A stretch of DNA of 64,000 nucleotides from Spirodela intermedia. Taxonomy: Eukaryota; Streptophyta; Magnoliopsida; Alismatales; Araceae. Location: positions 5,042,001-5,106,000 of the forward strand of contig LR746271.1 in assembly GCA_902729315.2 (NCBI GenBank). Direction: 5' to 3'. Each line of letters starts with the position of its first letter. The stretch's first letter is position 1. This document shows positions 1 to 15,500 of the stretch, one piece after another. The notes under the pieces were generated by a model. It ran no database searches, was not told the DNA's origin, and saw only the letters and a program-made list of their open reading frames with translations. Position numbers and translations under genes: made by a program.

Positions 1-554
1 GAATGTAAACTTCACTTAACTTTCCATGCATGCTAAGATAATTAGGGTGAGGAAGGAACACATTTCCACAAATTAAGCACGCGCAATCGTAGAAGCAGGA
101 CAATCCGTATTCATTCTTTCACATATCAGCGTTTCAAAGTTTTCCATTAAAAGGATCCATGTGTCTGTCTATGGTGTGTTATATTGATTTCAATGGATCA
201 AAAGTCCCTGACATGAACCACTAAAGCCCAAAACATTACAAATTTTGTATTCGATTCAAAAAAAAAATATCTCCCAATCTTGAAGTTATCAAGCAGATGA
301 AAATAAAAATAAGTCATAGACTGTTTAACTAGTTAATTCGCTTAGTATTTATCAATATTATCTATAAATCGTTCATTAAAAACGATGAAGCACTACTCAT
401 AAGTATGAATTACATGTGTTATTCTTGCGTTACTCATCAGATCACTAAAATGACCCATTTCTTTATTTATTGGAAAAAGGGACGACCAAAAATTTGTAAT
501 AATTTTATCTGAGTCAGTCAAGCATCTGTAAGAATAGCAGAGGGACATAATTAC

Positions 555-3500
555 CTTTCCCAGGAACCTATCGCGACCAAGTATGCAATGCTTCTGCCGA
601 AACTTATTCATTTCTGAAAAGAATCTGAAGTGGGTGCTTCTTCTCTCTTCCATCTATTCCGAAGAACAGTCACTAGCCTGAATCGTTGGTAAACACAGTA
701 AAATGAAATCGTTACCTGATGCCATAGGAAGTGATTTATTGCAGTATCATGTCCATAGCTATTGTTGTTTCCATAGCGAGTATGACCATATTCATCTCCC
801 ATAAGCATCATTGGTGTTCCCTATTTCAGTTTAGCCACAAGAGGTTATTTAATAGCTACCACAAGCATCAAATCCGCTCATAAAAATTATAAAACGCGAA
901 GTGGTTATAGACTAAAAGCTGAACAGATTATAATAATAATGGACTGTGATGTGTAATCAAGTGTGAGCCAAGTCTCCCATCGTTATCGGTTTTCCTTACA
1001 AGGATGGCCCAATTCCCCTATCATTATATCAGAGCTAATGGCTGTGATCTGGGGTTTGTACAATTCTCTATATGCCTGTTTTCCGCACAATATGATGAGA
1101 TTTATCTCTTCTTGGATAACCAAGCAAAGCAAGAAAAGAAAATAAGAACGAGAAAAATAGAAATAAACAGCACAAGAGGATTCATGTAGTCCCGAGGAAA
1201 ACTCTTATGTTCACTGTAGTTCAGACATGAAAAGATCAATCAAGGTAAAGTTCAAGAAAAGAATAGCATCTCCTCTCCACTTTAACTTTTCATTCCTTCA
1301 AAAATTTTCCTAGCAAAACCAGAACTTGAAACATGGTAAGCTGTTAGAATCTTTGATAATCCCGGATAGAAATCCTAGACAATTTCAAATTCAAAACAAT
1401 TCTTACTGGGGGGGTGTGACCCTCAAAAGCAATGTGAGTTTTTAACAAATCATCAACAACTTGTATCTCAAATGTGGGTCCACTATCAGGCTGTATCTGA
1501 TGAGGGTTTGCAAGATTTGAGACATACAATAAAATAGAGTCGGAGGATCATGTTGAAATACTGCCACGTAAAACGATATAAATTAAGCAAAGTGATTAAA
1601 CATAGGAACCTTCTGTACTCAATTGCAATTGATTTCTGAATTGGACAGTCGAATTTTCTAATAGATATGACTCAAGTTTCAGCCAGTCTGGTTTAGGTAG
1701 TCAGAAAAATGGAACCAGCATTAAACTTCACACCGTGCTTTGGAAATTCTAGGGGAACGGGGTCCAGCATCAACACTCTCAAAAGATTCGACCTTTTCAC
1801 GCTAGAACTGAGAGACAATGGCAATGAAAGTGCTCCATGTATGAATAATGACTTTGATGGTAGATGTCATAAAATTTACTCACTTAAAGAAATTGGCAGT
1901 CTGGCTTGAATACCTGAGATCAAGATACAACTACGTACCAGCCAAGATCATGCAGAAGCTTAGACACTACTTTACCACCATTTTTCCATGTTCCTTTCCG
2001 TCCTGTCTGCTCCATCATTTAAGCAATGAAGAAGCAGCATGGAATGATGCTAATGGGGATTGATTTCAGAATGGTGGTCGTCTATCCGATAGACTAGGAT
2101 GCAATGGTACATATCTGATCATGAATTGAGTATAGGTGGTACACAAGAGAGGAAATATCATGGACAGCCTCACACGACAGTGTAAAGCCAGACTGATGGA
2201 GAGTGTTTTAGGATTTAAGTTGATCTTCATTGAATCCATCATCAAATTAATAACGAAAAAGATAAAAAAACGTTAAATGAATCTTCAAACCCAATTGCGT
2301 TCAATGTCTCAAATGCAAGAATATACCATAAACAGAGTAGCAAATCACTCCTGACAACAAAATAAGTCATGACTTGGTCAATACTCCAGAGAAAATATCA
2401 AGAATGATCTATTAGACGCATTGGAGGAATCGAAATCATTTGGTTGATATAGTACAGACTCAAGGGGAAGAATAGATAACAAAATGCATAGAATTTTATA
2501 GATATGAGTTTTGCGGAAGTATCTTCTCAACCTCCATTCTAATGCCAGAACATATTCTGTGTGCTACTACAATCAAAATTCCCCGACATATGTTCCAAAG
2601 ACACTCTAATCTCCAGTCGAATCTACTCATGATCTATATACGCATGCTAATTGCTTTAGAAAAGGGAATCGATGTACATTAATGATTATGAAAATATTAT
2701 CAGGGCTGACTTTAATTAAATACGATGAATACACATTTAACATGACTGATGATATGAATACGGGTCTACAAAATACACACAAAGATCACCTATTTTAATA
2801 GTTTTAAAAGACCCTATTCTTTGTACGAGTATCTACAGTGCATAGAGTTTCAATGTTAGAGAGCATTTCATGCAAGCATACACTGGTTCCACGAGTGTCA
2901 GATTTTTAAACATAAGCTCTTAAAATAAAATTAAATGAAATTAATAAAATATTTGCCTGAGAGACTAATAAAGTTAAATGGAAGTTCTTCATCTGTCTTG
3001 AACGTAAGCCTTGAATTTTGATGTCATCTGTTTCTCCTGAAAAAGGAATAAAGAGCAAATAGATCTATAAAATGATATTAAAGAAAAAAATTTAAATGAT
3101 AAGAATCTATTATTTCTTGTACGCATGTTCAAATAAACTAAATTTGATCAAATCAACGGATTTAAAAGTTTATAATCATCTAGGAAGTTTGAAGTAACCA
3201 TTATAGTATTCAAACTTATGTCATCCATATACGATGAACTAGAAGTCTATGGTTGGTTACTGCCAAAGCATCTAGAAAGGATTTGACACTAATTTTAACT
3301 CACTTTCATTGGCTGTCTTTCAAAGCCCTCAATGAAGCGCACGTGTCACAATTAGCTCAAATGTATCAAGATTGACCCTAAGATCACAACAGACTTATTC
3401 CTTACATTAGTTATCGGATAGTTAATTAATTTATATAACATTAGTTACATCAGTTGTTTAGGTAAATTAAACATCATATTTTGTTCTATAGTTTTCAGTA

Positions 3501-6500
3501 CACGCAACTTCTATGATGCTTGTAGGTATCAGCATCCTTAAAGAGTTTTTCTTGTTGGACAGTGAAAGCTAATAAACACTTATGGAACGCAACTGAGATC
3601 AAAACAAGAAAACAAGTTCACGTATGAATCATAACTTTTAAGATTTCGTTGAAGGGTAATAATTAAAGAGTAGAAATAAGGAAGAACAGATGACCCTCAT
3701 GTCCACAGTTCCAACTGAAGTTGTCATTTGATCCATCTCTTCCATCTTCTCCATTATCGTCATTATGCTGACAGACGAAACAAAGGGTAGGCAAAATGAT
3801 TGGAAAGTGTCATGCTCCAATAAAACATCCGCATGTATCATAATTTATCAGAAGACTACAGGTTTTTATCATAATACCTTGACATTGTAGGAAACTAGGT
3901 CGTATAATGAAAATCCATCATGAGCAATAACAAAGTTGATGCTGTGGAATGGCTTTCTATTGTTTACCTATTAATAGGTGCCAGAATGTTAGTAGATTAG
4001 GCACAGCTGACAGTTATGAGATACAGAAAAAAATAGTACCATGATCGCATACTGACAACAAAATAGAATGGATGTGTCATCACTAATGTGAACCGTATCA
4101 TGTTACGGTGGGGAAATTATGAAGGGTGATTCAAGAGACAAAATCAAAGTATGTTGCTCCCCAACAGTAAATAACTGACAAAAAACACGTCGACTTAAAC
4201 TTTAGTACATCATGAAGATATCAAGGTTTGAGTCCATGCTAAAATGGTGAGATTTCACCTTACTAATACAGAAGAGGAGCCCCACATTGAAGAATCAAGT
4301 TCGTTAGGTTGTGATGAATTGTGAAGATAGAAAGAAATTTCAAAAATATGCTACAGACAGTGATGTCCGAAACAAATGGCAATTTATTCAGATAAGTGAA
4401 ATATTTTAGAAGAATAGAAACCTAATGTAAAGGAAAATTTTTGCAGATCAGGAAATTCTGCCACCCATGGGTGAGCAGCTTCTTGAACGCAACTAGCTCA
4501 TCAGTTCAGACCCCTCCTACCCACCAACGGGATCTACTAATATAAAAGGAAAACTAAAAATAGACAAATATACTCACACAGCATTACTCAAAAACTGTAA
4601 TATTGTTTTATTAAGAGAGATGTACTTAAACGGCAGCCATACCCTAATGCATACGTTTCTTATTTATATTCGCGGATCTAGAAACCCAAAATAATGAGGT
4701 TACAACTAGAGTGCACTTAGCACCAGACCAGCTAGCAGTTAGCTGAAGCTCTAGGCATGTATGGACTAAGAGGGAATCAGGTGATGGATCTATCACTTTC
4801 CTTCGTGACCACTCCAATTGTCATACAGTGTTTGAAGAAAGGATCATAAGAGAACCTGTGGGAAGCATTGAGAGGGGTCCTAATCTAATCATAGGATACC
4901 GAAAGTTCTACCTCGCCGTTTGCATATACCTAAATAAATATAGTGATTCTACACAAGGGTATTCAAATTCAGATTGCTTTTACACAAGAAAGGGGGACCA
5001 CCCTCTAAGCCTAAGTATTCCTCAACGACCCATAGAGAACAATTACCATGAGGGAATGGTTAAAAGAAACCCAACCTGTTTCAAATCGGATATTAATGTA
5101 GAATGAATGCTTAGGTTTTCTCAGGCTTAATGCCCTTCTAAATTAATTTTAACAAAGTTGTCATAATAGCTAAATGATGGGTCTTGGCATCCATTTGATA
5201 TTATATGACGGACTTTGCATCCAAATGCAATCAACAACACTGCCGGTCAGAAAATCGAGTAGAACCTGAATTAAATAAAATGTAAAAATGAAAACGAATA
5301 TTACAATAGATCATGACCCAAAGAACAGGCTCTAATGGAATTCGCCAAATTTAAAGGGAATAAAATATGCACACACATCAGTTTCTCAACGATTCAGATT
5401 CCCGATTCACGTAATATTTTTGGCCGAAACATTTCTAGACAGTCAGAAACCTGGATAATCTTATCCTTGCAGTTAACCAACACAACTAATTTCTGACTTT
5501 GTTGAGAATGTAAACGTCTTAAGGCTTTCTTGTATAACTGAAAGGCAAAAAATTTGATGGCTTTCCTAGTTATGCAGATCATGAGAGATGAAAATTAATT
5601 ACTCATACCTAACCCTAGGCTCTTTCCAGGAGACATCCACTCTCATTCATGTTTATGCATTGTTATATTATACAGTCATGAGTTAATTTGGACTAGTGAT
5701 GTCTGTGTGATCAACCTGAAGTTATGATCTTGTAATGCATCTGTAACCTAAATGTTTCCTCCATGTGTCTGTGAATGTACATCACCCAAATTAATTAAAC
5801 CCAGATCGTTGGGTCTATGCTATTAGTCTTTGCTAAGCACCAAGCTGGGGATAAACATTAACCCAGATCGTTGCGGTTGTTACAGAAGTTAATTTGAGGG
5901 TTTACAGGAAGAAGGGGATCTTACTATGTCTAATATTCAGTGCAAAGTGATCTTACGAAGTGAAATATGTAGGAGCAGCAAAGTGATGTTTGTAAAGGTG
6001 TTTTAGTGTATACGAACTAAATCTCAACTGTTTACATCATTTCAATCGGTTTATATCATCCTCTACATAATAACGGATAGGTCTGAGGACAAAAATCATA
6101 TTTCTCCTTCTATTCATATTCACATCTAAATTCAGTGCAGAGTTTTCACATTTTCATTGGTAATTATGTCCGAGTCATTTTTCATTCACCTTATTTCCTA
6201 TTGACCCTCACAAGAATGAAAAGGGACTAAAACCTACGAGAGAAAAGTATGGAAAAATGACTAGAGCCTATTACTCACGCTAATACTCTTTTAGACCAGT
6301 ATACCTCAGGTTTGTAGCGAGGAAATGAAAAAATTGCCCCTAAGGGGATCCATATAGGACGAAAACGAATTTTTCAGTGGTTCATATATAGGTCTTCTTA
6401 GAAAATTTTATCATTCTAACGTTTAATATTATTAATCAATCAGAGAAAAAATTGAATAATTTTAAAAAAATATAAATATTCTGATTTAATAATCTGGATT

Positions 6501-9500
6501 CCATTACAACTGTTAGACTATGTAATTCTGTGAGTCTGGACACGGTCGGCCCATCAAGCAATCGGGCCGAACCGGCTCATTTAATTCCATATGGACTCTA
6601 GTATAATACTAGAGTCCATAGATTAGGGTCGGTGAGAGTCTTCCTTCCCAATTCCAGAGAGCTTGATCCATTACGAAATATGTGATGCTTGTCTAATGAA
6701 ATACATTAGAAACTTTTCTCTTCGGATATTATTCCGGTGACATCATTCAAAACGAGATTTCTAGGTAAAAATAGTTTAAAATGAACATGAGTATCTCTAG
6801 TTATCATAAAGCTTGGCTATCAATTTATATTATTGGCACAATATATATGAAACCGAACATGTATATGAAGAAACGTTTTTACCATGTATAAGTCTGATGA
6901 TCCAGAAACACGACTAGCAAAACTGCCCTTTGTACCAGGGTCACCCTGTAAAACGGAACATTGTTTCATGATCAGGGTAGGAAAACCACTAAAAATAAAA
7001 CATAATAGGAGAAAACTGAGATTCATTTGGATATGTTCTTTTTAAGAATATCAACCATCAAATATCCAGAGATATAATCTAATATGAACGTATAGACTAC
7101 CATCAAAGACAGACATGTTCGATCTTTAAGGAGAATTATAGATTACCATGTTTAGCGAAAAAAATAGAAGAAAAGAATAAAATAAAGGGAATAACCAGAA
7201 AGAATTACTGATGGTATTAAATACAATCAAAAAGTCAGAAGTAAACACAACACGAAAGGAAGACTCAGAAAAACAGTCAAATACAGAGGCTATCAAATGG
7301 TCAGCTTGAGACTCTCATAAATGCATCCTTTAATGATGGGAAAATATCAATTAATTTTCGCAAGAATTTCTGTTTTTAATCAACTACAATCGCTACAGGT
7401 AAAAAAACTCTGGTACAAGGATTTTACTAGTAGATTGATTTTATGAATAACCATTGCTCATCAATCTTTACTTCTGGCAATCAAACATCATCAAAAAAGG
7501 CTAGAACTTCCCTCGGTTCCAACTGGGGACTACATTGAAACCATAGAACACCTTTCATTGGAGTCATGATATGATCTCAAATATAATCTGCATTTTGATT
7601 TTCTAACCAATGGAACCATGAAATTTATGATGTGACAATTTCCAAGAAACTCAGTTGCATTATTTTCACTTTACTGCTATGCTAATATTACATCCTAATG
7701 GACATGAAAATAAAAACAATGTAATAAATAAAATATCAGATTCAATGATAACTACCTTTACGAATCTTCTGACATCATCACGGTACTGCCCATTCCATTC
7801 AGCCCACCTGCATATGTAAGATTTACAGTCACAAGTGGAAAATAATTTTCAGACAGATGAAACGATTATCATGTCTAATCCCTACGTTCATCTGATCATT
7901 GTCAATCTCAATGTTTGACACAAAAGAATAATCTGAATAAAAATCCACATTACTGCACCGGGTTTTGTAGTTAATATTCGTAGATAGTTTATATTTCATC
8001 ATCAATTAATTTTCAATGAGATTAAATCAGAAAGTTCACAAAAATGGAAAAAGAAACTCTAGACAATGTCATTTGGTCGAGTTACATCAATAACGATGGT
8101 AAGCATTATGGAACTCGGAATTTCAGAGCAATGAGGTGACACCAAGGCTCTGAAGAGGCTCCCAAAAATCAATCAGTTCTGAAGATCGCACAGAGATTTC
8201 CACTTAAAAGAAATCTTAGACTACATAGAGGCCGAAGTAACCACAAAGGCAGAAGGTTTTTTGTCTAAAAATTAAGTGGTTTTGCAGAATAATTTATGGG
8301 AACATTAAAAGTAATTTCGAAAAGGACCATTGGAAACATCAGTGTTAGACTATTGAAATACAACAATATAGATAAAAAGATGCCATACATATACTAAACC
8401 TATTGTTGTAAATTGCAATGCACATTCTCAACACCTTTCAGATTGAGAACAGATTTTCAAGACATGTAAACCTAATACGTATAGCTCAGAAGTCTTAGAA
8501 GGCTGAAATGCTTTAGAAGATCTAGCTAAAAAAAGTTCGAAAAGTTAAAATGAAGATGTCTTTACAGGATTTTTTTTAGTAGATCTAAAAATGCCTTTTC
8601 GTTTATTGGGCAAAATAAATGTTTCCTTTTATGGAAACAGTTTTCCTTATGGATGATCATATTACTAGACTCTTTTGTTGACTATCTGAGGCATGAACTG
8701 TAGATCCTTAAAATTTTTGGATACTAGAATCTTTTTTCCAAATCTCTGTTGAGTCAAACTGACTCACGTTATTTTTTTGTGAATTCAAGGATTTTATATG
8801 TCGTTCCTCATATGTTTACAAAACAGTTTTAAATTTTTCTGGCATCTGAGCGATATTAGAGTGATAATCTGACTCCAAGCGTCACTTTTGTTGGGATGCC
8901 TTTTACATGTTGGAGTCAAGCTTACTCACAACGTCAGTCCTGAAGATAAGCATTATACTTTTCAAGAATTGCTGCCAACGAAAACTGTCTTTGAGCTTGA
9001 CTGCGATTCTAACATTGATCGTGGCCATCATAATGACGATCAAAACCCACATTCGTCATATAGGCAGCTAGCCTATTTGGACACATAAGAAACTTATTAT
9101 CAAATGGAAATATGGACCTCACATTAGATTAGTGGGTGAAATCTACAGCCGAAATAGAGCAAAAAGGAAACTGGATGAAAGGAAGAGTTTTCTGAAACAA
9201 GGATTTCCTCCTCGTCAAAAAGATAATGAGTACCAAAATTTTCATATCACTGAAGTTCTCCAATAATGTATATCCTCAGTTTGTCTATTTCCCAAAAAGT
9301 CGCACGGATTCTCAACCGATTAAATTTCTGGATCCCGTACCATGTTTTCAAAAGAATAAAGCTTTATGATTCTTTTATGGAATTCACTAAATTTTTTGTT
9401 AGTTCCTATTCCACCTATTTTAATGATTTATTAGTCCTGATTTACAATAAGTCCGACTTCCCCGAGTAGGATTAGGTTTGCAAGATCATTTTTACAGTTT

Positions 9501-12500
9501 TTTTAATCTTTTCACATTTCAAAATTTCTTTCTTTGACATGAATTTGGAGGGGAACCCAGACATGAATTTGGTAACCAAAGTCTTGCCAAATTCAAAAAT
9601 TAAGTATAGGATTTCTCTTTAAATGATTTCATCACTAAAATAAAACAAAAAATGCTCAGGAACATGAAATCAGAAACCTTCTCCATTAGAAGAAAAATCA
9701 GTTCAACGAAAATAATGGAAACATAATAAAAAAAAAGTGTTATCCGAAGAATAGGACTCTCTATTCGGATCTTACCTATCCCAATTTGGAAATTTTCCAA
9801 CCAGATAAAGCCCTCCACAGTCCCATGGTTCTGCAATTATTTTGCATCGTGATAGAACAGGATCCTTTGCAATTGCCTAGAGAATTATGCAAAGAAATGT
9901 TCAGTGTCAATTGTTGAGAAGTTCAGATTTAAAATGAACAATTAATAACAAACAAAAAAAAATTGACGTTTGGGAGTGGATAGAAGTTCATTAATGACAT
10001 CACTACAACCATAGCACTGGAAGGTAAACTCTTTTGAATAAAAGTCAAAAGGAAGACAGGAAACTGGCATCGCCACTCACAAATCACTGTATTAAAGAAA
10101 TCTAACCTGCCATGTGAGGGTAGGTTTTGTAGGGGTAGAAGCGCGTGAAATAATCCTTTTTTCTGAAAATTTGTTGCCCAGATTTGCAAAATGCACTCAA
10201 ACACTTATCAAGAGACATTTAACATTATTTCTGTTTTTCCCTGTTCCAAGTCATGATATCAAACACTATTCTTGACACCACTGTTTAAATTCCTGATTTA
10301 TCTTATGCTATAATGCTTTTATTTAAGGGGGAGACAAACAAAAATATTCAAGAGACAGGTAAATATTTAACATTATGTGTGATTCACTGTGTAGATCGAT
10401 CACATGGATAAAACACCAAGGAAAAAATAAACATGAATAAGTACCTTCACAAGTGGTGGTGAATTAAGTGGAGCACCATCAGTTCCACGACAAAGAACAC
10501 TTGCAAGGTCAAACCGAAATCCATCCACATGGTATTCTGTGACCCTTTCAGACGCAGGAGATAGAATTTATAAGTATTAAGATGGGACTTGTGCATGAAG
10601 ATATATGCAGATAACGTTAAATGACATATCCATGGATTCAACACACAGTCGAAAAAATATACAACTTTCTGACGAATGCAACTTTCGTTGACCTATTTGA
10701 TTTTATACACTGAAAGTGGCGGGGCAAACTCCAAATCGATATGACATCTAAAAAATCCCGAACGAAAGACAAATACCAACTTGAGCTGATTAAGCCAGGC
10801 GTTGTGCTCCAATAGAAAAGAGATATTAGATAAATGAGAAAATGAAAAAGTATTGGCTTGTTAAACTATAGCAAGACTTTTAAGGAATTATTAATGAGTC
10901 TAAAAAATATGATTTAATAAGTGCAACTAATTAAATCATACAAGACGCTCCAGCTGATCGAGCTGCAACCCTCTCTCACCATGATGCTATGTTAAAACAA
11001 GATACACAGAAAATAAATACTTCCATGAGAAATGGTACAAGATGGAAATAACAAAGAAAGTATTATTTTTATTTGTTGCAAATGTTGCAGAGAGTAATCA
11101 CAATGTGAATTTCAATACAAGCGTAATAAAACTCAGGTAAGCAAAATGCACCGTTGATGTGTTTTGGACTCATCAATGAGTTCAAACCCTAACATAATAC
11201 ATAACGATCTTAAAGTTCACATGCACCGCACGAGGTTGCTGCCAAGAAAGACACAACCAATACCCTACTTTTATATAATTTATCAAGCCTAAGATGTGAG
11301 CTCCATATATCATCAGTTTTTCTGGCTTTTCGTCTTCATTCAGTTCAAAAGAAAAGTTTGGGAATAACTAGTCTATACAGTAACTTGGACTTTCATCCAA
11401 CCACATTCCACCATCTTTCAATAACAGAAAACGTAATTACAAATGAATAGTTAAGCCACATGAAGAAAGCTTCTGAAATATGATACCAATGCCTTAGGCT
11501 GTCAAGTATAAGCTCCATAACCACGGGATGATTGCAATTTAATGTGTTTCCTGGATCACATTACGGGGAAGAGATCAATAAAATAGAAATGAAAATAAGA
11601 CTACACAAAAGTTTCGGAAACCTAATGAAGTATCAGATCAACAGACAAGAAAATAATGTATTAGGCATATCATGAATTTTTAAATGATGAACGGATTGTA
11701 ACACATAACCGGATCTGGCAGAATTTATCATGGAAAAGGTAGCTATCAGAAGAACGTATGGATTAACAGTACGAAAACACACTTTTATCCATGCCCATTC
11801 ACAAAGGGGACCATATGATGAGAACATTGAAGTCAATCATGCAACAGTTAAAGTCTACACTCAAAGGAAGCACATGGCTGAACTTGGTATGGGCATACAG
11901 ATAGCCATTTTAAGGTTAAAAATGTTTGAAGAGATCAAAAAGAAGGGGAAGTGTTTCCAACTAGCACCAAATCAGATGATAAAGGCAGCATTTGGTACGG
12001 CTAAAACTACTGCAGCCCTAAAACTGAATAAAATAATAAAAAAATAAGAGAGAAATGTGAGAGACTAAATATAAGAAGAAAAAAGGAAAACTACCACAGC
12101 CTGAGAAATTCAATAACCGAGCATTCTTCTTGAAGTCCAACATATAGTACACCTACAGTATGCCAAAATCTTTGTCATTCTATCTAATAACATATTGACT
12201 GAAAAACAAAAGGACTCAAAACTGACACTTTACTAACTAACTTCTGAAGGCCAAGGCTACCTATTTGAAATGCATAACAATAAAAGGGCTCAAAACTACA
12301 ATCAGATTCTTTAGGTCACAATTATTAATAATTGCTCCAAAAATCTAGTAAACCTAAGATGTTCATAAATTCATTCCATCGTTCTTTACTATCAACTGTC
12401 ATATGTTTCATGATAAAAAATGAAAGAGAAAAAAAAAATTCAATATATTAAACACTAAGCAAATTCAAATCCAATACATTAGAGAAGTAATTGCTCAGTC

Positions 12501-15500
12501 CAGCAGAGAAAGTCGGAGGCACTTATTTGTTCAGCATATCTCCTTACCTTATTATCAATTCCACGAAACGAAGTGACAAATCCACCAGCTTCATTCGTAT
12601 GGTTGTACACAACATCCAAAATGACCTGTTAAAATTTCATGCATTGTGCTAAAGTTGGCAAAAATATATTATATTCTGGAAATGAAAATAATTCAACACA
12701 ACCAGACGACATTGCAATATCTATTTTCTGTAATTGTCATAAAAAAGTTAGCAAACCTCGATTCCCGCATGATGTAAGGCTTTCACCATTTCTTTAAACT
12801 CATAAGAAGCAGCCTGTGGTCCACCACCATTACTTGCATACCGGCTCATAGGAGCAAAAAAATTTATTGTAGAATACCCCCATGTATTAATCTAGTAAAA
12901 AGATACCAGCTTCTAACATCAGTGAAAAATGACATTTAGCATACAAAAAAAAATATATTTTCATCATACCACAAATATTCGAAAAGTTTCCTTTAAATAA
13001 AAGATTTTAGGCGTTTCAATTACTTGGTGTTGTGACACATAGTGCCTTGTATAATTCAGCTTAATCAAAGGCGTACTCACAGGATTCGGTTACCACTGCA
13101 AAACTGGATGGGATATAGACTCTTTGATCATGTAAAAACACCAATATTGTTGATGGTGCCAATGATCATAATGATTTGGGAGATACTAATTATTATTTTG
13201 ATCGTAGTAGCAGTTCAATCAGACTAAGAGATCTCTTAAACAAAACACACTCAGTGACACCACTTTATATTTTGCCTTGGAAAACTAATCCAACCTATAT
13301 TTACCAAACACAGAACTAATTTGCCTATTGAATGGAATATTGGGATTTGAAATATCATCAAAATATCACATCACACTAAAGTTCCTACAACCTGAGTTAG
13401 AATAGAATTCAAACAAAATTGAGTTGTAGACGAATTTTTCTTCTCTTGGCACTATGATAATATTAAATGCATACATTACTCCATCTATTAATCCTCTTGT
13501 GTAAACTTAAACGTCTGCGTAACAACACTATAGATTGTGCATCTTTATTTCAGTCGCTATTTGTTACAGGATTAGACCCATGTAGAACTCTGACTTCTAC
13601 CTCATCAACTGAAAATCATTTAAGCTATTGTTAACTTACTAAAGATATCATCTAGGTATAAAATGATAAAGCTTGCCACCACATGGTAATTTTTAAACTC
13701 GGACAGAATCGAGCAGGTTAGGTTCTGTAATATTAAAAAGACGGAAAAAAGGAGAAATCCAAGATAATAAAGATTAGTACCATGTGATCCCTTGGATTTG
13801 GGCGCCTCTGAAATTCCATTTCATCAAACTCAAAAACTGGCAGTAGTTCAACAGCATTGATACCAAGCTCCAGTAAGTGTGGTATCTGAAAAGATATCAA
13901 TCAGAATTAAACATCTAATAGTGGGAAAATGCATCAGTATAACGACCTTGATAGAGAAGGATTTTATTAACGAGATCATCAACATTGTTTCCAAATCCTG
14001 CTACAACCTAATTAACGTGAATGCATGCTATCAAAAGACGTGATACAATGCTCAACAACCAAAAAAAACACAGATCAGTCATTTTAAGATAATCCAGTTT
14101 TAGTCCAAATAATAAATTAATCGTATGATGGTCACAAAAATTCTATTTATCAAGCAACGTGGCATGAATCTATTCCAGCATGAGATTTTATTCTACATAT
14201 TAGAAAATTAAATGTGAACTCCCCGTGCTCATACCCCAGACTAGCTCCAAACAAGTAGCAGAACAATTAGAAACAGATTAGATAATACAGAACGATTCAC
14301 ATCCAGAATATTAAAATGGATAGTCACCTACCATTCTATCTATCAATCCAAGAAAAAAAATGTTCTGGCTCCTTCCCATGTCCACGTTGTAGACTTTTAA
14401 ACTCAGTACCCTTTATCTCTAAATGTATTCACGTCTTGGAGGAAAATACCAATTAGCATACCCAAAATACATTTATGTTTATGAATAATGACTTTCTTAA
14501 CGTTTCCATAAAATTATTTACGTAGCCTTTAGCCAGACCAAAATCTAAAACGGCTACCATAACATAGTGACTCCTATTTTCTGAATTTATATAAACTATA
14601 GAGCATTATCATAACTAGATTCGTAAGCAACATTTTTTACTTTCAAACTTTCTATCAACTAAAAACATCGCAGTTTACTATATAGTTAAAGGTTAAATGC
14701 TAACCTTTTCAATCACACCAAGATAGCTTCCTCGAATACTCGCATCCAACCCACTTGATTCGTGAGCAGTGAATGCACGAACATTCATTTCATATATAAT
14801 CAAGTCCTTCTGCAGGAATAAAATCAATCCAAATCCTGAAAGAGAATTTGAAATTAAATGATTACAAAGTAATTTATCCATCATACCTCTGCTATGTTTG
14901 GAAGCTTGTAGTCAGGTCCCCAATCAAAGGCATCAGCACTAAAATCATAAGTCCCAAGAAATTTAGATATCTTATTTTTGGAATCTCCAAAATATCTCCG
15001 ACCTTCAACCAATTTAGCGTAAGGGTCCAAAAGGATAGTACTGTTATCATATCGATGGCCTTCCTCCCGAGCATTAGGACCATCAATACGATAACCATAA
15101 TGAATTCCACTACGATTTAGACCCTGCATACAAAAGAGAGAAATATTGTAAGTTATCAACATTTTTCAAGTTGGTGAGATTTGATTTCACTGAGTTCTAG
15201 ATCCGTTTATTAAGGGTATCTTCCATCCTTACATCTTTATGACATTATTCATATTCTTCCTTACCAACAACTACTAGTCCTCAATACTATAAACAACTCC
15301 AAAATATTTTTTCACAATGGACTTGGAATAGATCCTTTCTCAGCTCGGATATGATAAAAACCTCAAATTGGAATAAAATATAGAAAGCAGTGTACATCTT
15401 GTCTCCAATGTCTAAACTCAAATGGCCTACTATATACCTGGTGTACAACCCGTCATTCTCTTAATTTAACTTTCTGTACAAAAGTCAAACTCATTGCTGA

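Noticed and set aside
1-550. Final C-terminal exons of ISA3
   Set aside because: I looked for the expected tryptophan- and aspartate-rich block after exon 555-653 and found no match; it must lie left of the window.
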